Source: Macrostomum hystrix
Taxonomy: Eukaryota; Platyhelminthes; Macrostomidae
Assembly: GCA_950097015.1 (NCBI GenBank)
Contig: CATNEN010000007.1
Span: 12,611,001 to 12,675,000 of the forward strand
Reading direction: 5' to 3'
DNA length: 64,000 bases
Under the pieces are notes generated by a model, which saw nothing but the letters and a program-made list of their open reading frames with translations, had not been told where the DNA came from and made no database searches. Below, piece after piece: positions 58,501-64,000 of this stretch. Position numbers and translations under genes: made by a program. Numbering within the stretch: the first letter of the stretch is position 1; every line of letters begins with the position of its first letter.

Positions 58501-61500
58501 ACCCTAGATTTTCTCAGAAACCCCCGCCCTGAAGTGCAAGCTGCGCGCACTCACTCACCGCCACCATTGTGCAAGACTGCAATTCATAGTTTCTTATCTG
58601 CTCATTGTTGCGCTGATCAATGCGGGAATAAAGTACAAAATGCGGCTACTGGGCTGACCGGATGAACGAAGCTAAACTGAACATAGAGAATTTCAAACTC
58701 TGATGGGTAAACAAAATCACGAATAAAACGACTCGGGTGACTTAACACAAGTATCAAAGGTGATAGACAGCTAGTTTGAGTAAATACAGAAGGCAAATCA
58801 AAGTTCAGCGTTGCTACTGAGTCAAGCATAATAATTGTTTTGAGTAGCTGAGCATGCTACAGCAATAACTGTCACGGTGCCGAAGAGTCGGCAGCGCAGG
58901 ACCACCCAGGAGGAATAAGAGCATGCCATAGAATCTCATGCAATTCGTGGAATGTCAGCAGAAATGTGATGAAACACTTGGAATGTCAGTTGTCAGGGGC
59001 TTGGCACCGTTTGATTGGGTGGATAGGAAAAAATCCCCGGCTAAGACCCCGATCTTGTTGATGGGGCCAGCCGCGCGTGCCCGCTGCGGCTGCATTAGCT
59101 TATTGCCTGCCCACCCCCCTCCGCCCCTCCGAGTGCGGCCGGCCTCAAAGTGCAGATCTGAAAAACTGCTTGTTTACGCCGCTGCTCCCGCTGCTCAAAC
59201 CCCCTCCCCAGTCCTCCGCGCTGACGCAGCTCAAAGTAGCCCTGAGCTCTGACTCTCCGCCCTTACTTGTTCGCCTCCTGCCCAGAGTTCTCAAAGCTGT
59301 TGTGTGAGCGGGTCTTGAGCATTTGTGAGCACAGCGGCTTCCGGCAGTCAAAGGAGAAATGAAACGGGGCCCTCGAAAGTCAGTAGGATTGGCACAGACA
59401 GACAGAGGCACAAAAAACTGAAAAATAACGCCGGACGCTTCCGGACTGCCAGAGCGGCTTGTGGCTGGCTCACCGCTGGCCGGGAAGCTGGACAGGCTGT
59501 GCGACACGCCCAGCTGGCCGCTGCGGCCCAGGCAGCTGCTGCCCGACAGCCCCAGGTCGACGGAGGGCACGGAGGCTGCAGGGTCAGGTTGGTGAGGGCG
59601 GGCCCGGGTGTCAGGTGAACTGAGGTGCGCTGGGGCCGCACAATTGCTGACTTGGACGAAACGTAGCCGGCAACCCATCAACATTGCCAGGTTAGAAAGC
59701 GCCAACCGCAGGTAGCAAATAACAGAAAAATTACCCAAAAATAGGTGCTTTCACCAGCATTTAAAAATTGTAAAATCCCAGCACCAAGGGTTTAGGGGTT
59801 GAAAATGGCGGCCTTAAACTGCGGCTCTTCGATCGCAGCGGCTTGGCACTTGCCCGCGAGCTCCGGACTGCTGCACTCAGCCGGCTGATCCTGGTGGTTC
59901 GGCGGGCTGGCCGGCAGCGCGACCGCGCCGGCCACTTCCGGTAGGAACTCGCAGTCAACCCAATCTTTGGTGACTTCCGGTGGCAGAGGTGAGAGGGCTT
60001 TTAATGATTATTCGCCCATTGCAACTGTGTCCGAGAGCCATAAAAATTCCCACAAATGGAAGTTTCTGTTGCAGACTTGTCTTAAGCAGCTTTGCAACAG
60101 CTTCCGCTTCTGCCATTCGGGATCTGATTTATCCAGGGAATAGATCGACAACTCACTTTCGTCTTCCTCCTCGATTGCGGAACGGGTCATCAGCGAGGAC
60201 GTCTGGTCCAGGGTGCTCATCCGAGTCATTCGGCGGCCCCCGGCTGGTCCGGAGGACATGCGGCCTGGAATCGAGCCCAGGCTGCTGCTGCCGTTGAAGC
60301 TGCCGCTCACGTCTGGAGCCGATTCGCGCTAAAAGGATTCGGGATTTCGGGAGAATTCTGTAAACGGTGCAGAATTTAAACCGCGTAGTTGATCGCGAAA
60401 CTGCGAAAGTAAACACTGAATGGTTTATGCACGAATTCTGGAATTCTGGCAAGACTGCAATCGCTAAAAATTTGAAATTAACATTAGTTACGCAAATGAG
60501 ACACACCAGGGAGCATTTGCCAATACCCAGGGACTGAGTCAGCGCGGCTGTGGCTGCAAAACCAAGAAAAAAGCTGCTAATTTTACGAGTCCGCTATGCT
60601 AAAGATGCGTTTCTTATCTGTTAAAAACTTTACTCAACCTCAGCCAACCAAAAAACCAACTGACACACAAACCAACCAACCAACCAGCACACCAACCAAC
60701 CAACCAACACACTAACCAACCAACCAACACACCAACCAACCAACCAACACACCAACCAACACACCAACCAACCAACACACCAACGAACCAATCAACACAC
60801 CAATCAACACACCAATCAACACACCAATCAACACACCAACCAACCAACAAACCAACCAACCAACCAACCAACCAACCAACAAACAAACAAACAAACAAAC
60901 CAACCAACCAACTAACCAACTAACCGACCAACCAACCAACCAACTAACCGACCAACCAACTAACCAACCAGCTACACAAAAACCAATCAAGTAAGCAGCA
61001 AATCAATAAATTAATTAAACAAAAAGGTGCAGGTCTCGGCTAGGTAGTGGATTATGCAATGTAATTATTAGCTTGGGTGCAGTAAAATATGCATTGGATC
61101 TAATGCGAGTTCGGTGCCTTTGTCTCTACCACATTACGGTTATAACTGGAGGTGCAATATCTTATCTTAGTTCTTAGGGCGCAACTGCACCAAAGTGGAC
61201 ACGACACGGCATGGCTGGATTTGTTCATGCTACTGTGGCAATGAGTCTATGAACATGAGCGAATAGGTGGCTGCATGCGGGCCAGTGACCCGGCTCACTC
61301 ACAACCCAGTAGTGGCTGTCTGTGTTATCGCTGAAGCGCTGAAATCAGGGGCAAGCATTTGAGGCATGAGGCAAAGATGCGGTGATCACCCAGGCTCTTA
61401 ATTACACTCAAGGATGCTGCTGGAAGCCCGGGCCTCACAAGAGCGCTCTGCTGGTTTTAATGACCGAGATTAGTCTTTTAATTAGTCCCCTGACCGTCCT

Positions 61501-62770
61501 CCAGTCCGATTTAATCTCTGACAATTTGCTGGCCGGGAGAAAACTGCCGAGCCCACCGCCCCAATGACTGCCTTCGTGGCAACAGCTGCGGACCGCGTGT
61601 CCCACGAACTGCCCTACCGACTCCGCGCATTCTAAGGGAAATTCAGCGCATAACTCCCAGATAGAGGGGCCGGGCTAGGGGTGGGGCAAATCGATAAGGC
61701 CGAATTCTGGCTCACGCGTGCCGTCGGCTGCCTTCGTGCAGGGGAGGGGCAGAAGTGCAGATTCGGAGCAGCAGGGGTGGGTGAGTAGCCCGGGTGGCCG
61801 CTAACTGCGGGAATCCAGCCCGGGCTCGGAGCTGGGAGGTGAAAAATCAGCGCCCAACAACGATTGGGAACTGCCGCTCCGTTGCCGCCTCCCCGCCTCC
61901 CCTGCGGCCTCAGGCGGCCAGCAATCCAAGCAGCTCTCCCCGAGTGCAGTAGCGGGCAGGCAGGACTGCTCATAAATTATCAACTATCTCGGCGTGCCTT
62001 CTGTAAGTCGCGTCGAGTGGAAAAGGGAAGTGCGGAAATGAGGAAATGCCTTCGAAGTCTTTCTTCCTGTAGATTTTTTTCCGCAAAATCTTTACTACTT
62101 GGGGAAATTTTCGGACCCTGGGCAGTTTTAGTGCCGTATCCTCACCCTCTTGTGAGCCAGGGCGAGCTGCTTGCTCATCCGCGAGTTCTCCGGCTTGAGC
62201 TCCCGGCTGGCGAAGGCGTCGCGGTTGGCCTGCAGGGCAAGCAGCCAGATCATCATGGACTCGTGGTTCTCAGCCTGCAGGATGAACTCCTTGCCCTCGG
62301 AGCTGCGGCAGAGTGGGTGATTCGGTGGAATGAGCTGCCATTTCACTGAGCACTCAGTCTAAATAAACTGAGCACTCTTAGCATGTTAGTAACGAGATTA
62401 TAACTTTTGAGAAGACAATGAGCAGTATGACGGTCAGTGAGCAAATGCTACTCACTTGATAACGAAGCTGTTCGGTTCATCAAAGTGCAGCGTGATGGAG
62501 GCGCCGCGTACATTGATGGTGCCCTGCGGCTCCTTATCCTTCTGCGCTGCCTCGTGTTTGTCCCTGTAAAAGTGCAGCTGGCACTTGCTCTCCTCGAACA
62601 CATAGTACTGGGGCCGCTTGGACTTGAAGCGACTGAAAGCTGCAAAAATTCGGTGGGATTTGGGTATGCTCAGCTTAACATTTCCCATATTGTGAGGTTG
62701 TAGGTGAGCGGGACTCACCTCCGGTGGGCTTGCTGTAGAGCAGGCCGGACAGCGAGTGCCAGCCGGACAT
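50186..62770 (-). CDS. TBC1D2: TBC1D2-like Rab GAP (PH, coiled coil, TBC) joined to a beta-propeller
   Basis: Rab GTPase-activating protein of endosomal membranes by family. Exons: 62770-62719, 62639-62456, 62302-62146, 60328-60157, 59575-59474, 58414-58075, 57494-57429, 57291-57148, 56886-56728, 56199-56152, 56056-55898, 55829-55697, 55337-55267, 54894-54708, 54631-54389, 54266-53613, 52524-52366, 52273-52176, 52088-50616, 50540-50447 and 50341-50186. Every junction keeps frame (1,616 aa). PH at about 7-120, serine-rich linker, coiled coil about 340-560 ([15 protein letters not shown]), TBC about 663-900 with Arg finger R724 (SLDLLRTMP) and Gln finger Q761 (GYCQGMN). From residue 958 a degenerate WD40-type propeller follows ([46 protein letters not shown]), interrupted by an acidic low-complexity insert, with a last blade [18 protein letters not shown]. 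The propeller resembles LRRK, JIP3/4 and ARHGEF10 types. Usual TBC1D2 proteins end after TBC. Two donors are atypical (GTTAGT, GTACTT). Confidence 0.82.
52525..53612. other. Intron joining the TBC and propeller parts
   Basis: Phase-0 intron of 1.09 kb with a GTGAGT donor and TTTCAG acceptor. No promoter, stop-plus-poly(A) arrangement or extra exon could be recognised inside, but none can be excluded by eye. Confidence 0.5.
53613..54631 (-). CDS. TBC1D2: TBC gene exons 15-16: Rab-GAP TBC domain
   Basis: Exons 54631-54389 and 54266-53613 (phase 0). Contains [12 protein letters not shown], the Arg-finger motif SLDLLRTMP, the Gln-finger motif [24 protein letters not shown] and [15 protein letters not shown], so both catalytic fingers are intact. 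It ends at a GTGAGT donor, not at a stop. Confidence 0.95.
54977..55230. repeat. 10-bp array (TCCGTCCCGT)n, about 25 copies
   Basis: The plus strand lacks adenine throughout. The transcript-sense (minus) strand reads ACGGGACGGA repeats with regular GGG and GG runs. It lies in the intron between exons 13 and 14 of the TBC gene and encodes a false [10 protein letters not shown] repeat. Confidence 0.96.
57495..58074. other. Intron 6 of the TBC gene
   Basis: Intron of 580 nt with the atypical donor GTTAGT at 58074 and acceptor CTTCAGCAG at 57495. No other feature seen. Confidence 0.45.
58415..59473. other. Intron 5 of the TBC gene
   Basis: Unique sequence of about 1.06 kb. Short frames on both strands have no recognisable domain. 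Confidence 0.4.
60645..60970. repeat. (CCAA)n microsatellite with ACAC interruptions
   Basis: Irregular CCAA tetranucleotide array, GGTT on the transcript-sense strand, broken by CACA and ATCA variants. Inside the intron between exons 3 and 4 of the TBC gene. Confidence 0.95.
60971..62145. other. Intron 3 of the TBC gene, unique part
   Basis: Unique sequence with no further exon recognised on the gene strand. Confidence 0.4.
62146..62770 (-). CDS. TBC1D2: TBC gene exons 1-3: N-terminal PH domain
   Basis: ATG at 62770 starts [17 protein letters not shown] and is followed by [25 protein letters not shown] and [17 protein letters not shown], the order of a TBC1D2-type PH domain. Exons 62770-62719, 62639-62456 and 62302-62146 join in phases 1, 2 and 0. 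The start lies only a few residues before the PH domain, as expected for a complete N-terminus. Confidence 0.87.
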
Positions 62771-64000
62771 GCTGATGGCTGGAATTCTGCTGCTCTCGGC
62801 TGAAATTCAAAGCCGTCAAGGATGAGAGCCAGCTGACAAAAGTACAAAGTTTCGCCCAAGGCCGAGTTCCGGTCTGCTTGTGGGAGCTCCTCCGACTTAC
62901 TGGCAGCTGCTGTCCCGGCCTTTGCTGCTCCTGCGCTCTGTGGGATCTGCTGCGCCCGCGCTCTAAAAGAGTTAAGTGGGAGAAATGCGGAAGGTGGAAG
63001 GCTGGTCAGGAGAAGAGCAGGTGGGGCAGAGCTCTCGGCTGTGAGTAGCTGGGGTGGACTGGCAGCGCAAACAATGGCAGGCAGGTACGGCTGGGTCGGC
63101 TGTGCGAGAGAGAATGGCGAGAATGGACGGAGGCTGTGGGCGGCGGGTGAGCGGGGAGGCGGCTGTCTGGGCCGGGCCGTCAATCGATAATCCGCGCGGC
63201 CCCGTCTCCCAAATTTAAGCTGCTTTGGTGGGTCTGGCTGCAGCGCGCACCTCAGCTGCCAGTGCGGGAGAACTTTTCACCTGTCCGCCCGCCCACCCCC
63301 GCAGACTGTCCGCGTTGAGGATGCAGAACAATGGCGAGGATGGCAGCCGACTGTCAGGTTCCCAGGCTCCCCACCTCCATCCAATTGGCCTCCCTCTCCC
63401 TCACTCATCCCAAAGCGCTCTGTTGTTTTCGACGGGGAGCTCAGCGCGCCTAGCAACAGAGCAGTCGGGGGCTCCGGCTCAGCTGAGCGGCGGAGGGGAG
63501 GGCCAGGTGGAAGCTGCTCTAATTTATTTTTGGTACAAATGAATCCCAGTTTAGTCCCACAAGGGGATTTAATCCCCGAACTCAGGCTGATTATCAACCG
63601 GCCAGATTATTCGGGTCTTCAACTCACACGGTCTTGAGTCCGAGTCGGCGGTTGTTGCGGCTCACAGGGCGGGTCGCATCCGGATTGTCTCAGTTCTGCT
63701 CGGCCTTCTTAAGTCTCACCCAGAGCTCCATGTCTGCAGAGCCGCTTGCTGAGGCGCGCTAAAATAGCCCCCCTGCCTGCACAGCTCTCGCAACCCAGAC
63801 CAGCCAGCCAATGGGAGCCGAGTTGTGTGCGAGGCCGAGGCAGAATCGATACGCAGTTGAGGCCACTTTGAGCGGAGTGCGGAGTGACGAAAGCGAAGAG
63901 CGCTTGCAGAATGCAATTCCGATCCCTTGAGATCCCCCAACCCTCTGCACAAATGGGATCTGTGGGGGCGCCAGTTGTTCGCGCCTGAATTCCGGAATCC
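62771..64000. other. 5' region of the TBC gene to the window edge
   Basis: A possible 5' UTR acceptor (GAATTTCAG) lies at about 62800 on the minus strand, so the untranslated leader is probably split. The rest is GC-rich without a recognisable exon or promoter motif. Confidence 0.35.

Noticed and set aside
62452-63183. Long upstream extension of the TBC gene reading frame
   Set aside because: It reads through the first intron and 5' UTR. The splice sites at 62719 and 62639 and the PH-domain pattern support a start at 62770.

Overview
The window is nuclear DNA from an invertebrate animal. Genes are split into GC-rich exons by GT-AG introns, some as short as 64-89 nt, and the proteins belong to animal families. 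Nearly every intron and intergenic gap carries a tandem-repeat array with its own private unit, and there is a Helitron relic and a tRNA-derived SINE candidate. This resembles a free-living flatworm such as Macrostomum, whose genome is known to be rich in tandem repeats. That assignment is inference; nothing here proves the species.

Five multi-exon genes lie on the minus strand, read here from high to low coordinate. (1) 62770-50186: a TBC1D2-like Rab GAP (PH, coiled coil, TBC), whose exons run in frame into a degenerate WD40-type beta-propeller (21 exons, 1,616 aa model). (2) 44869-33032: a RALGPS-type Ral exchange factor (RasGEF plus PH, 8 exons, 832 aa model, one 36-nt microexon). (3) 29721-27737: FIGNL1, an AAA ATPase of recombination, with its first exon not found. 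(4) 26110-22374: an ankyrin-repeat protein (16 repeats) joined to a Mab-21/cGAS-like nucleotidyltransferase module (3 exons, 1,201 aa). (5) 19614-2199: a CNGA-type cyclic-nucleotide-gated channel with an aberrant pore signature, its 10-kb first intron holding many minisatellites and the Helitron. A piece of a plus-strand gene may end at the left edge.

The genes are unrelated in pathway: vesicle Rab/Ral signalling, DNA repair, possible nucleic-acid sensing and sensory cation flux. They look like ordinary neighbours, not a functional cluster. The item most worth pursuing is the ankyrin-Mab21 gene: all three candidate catalytic positions of a cGAS-like enzyme are present, so it is a candidate nucleic-acid sensor with an ankyrin front end. 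Next are the TBC-propeller fusion and the altered CNG selectivity filter. More than twenty tandem arrays (units of 4 to 68 bp) make up a large part of the remaining DNA.

Exon models were built by hand from splice sites, reading-frame phase and family resemblance recalled from knowledge. No alignment or transcript was available.
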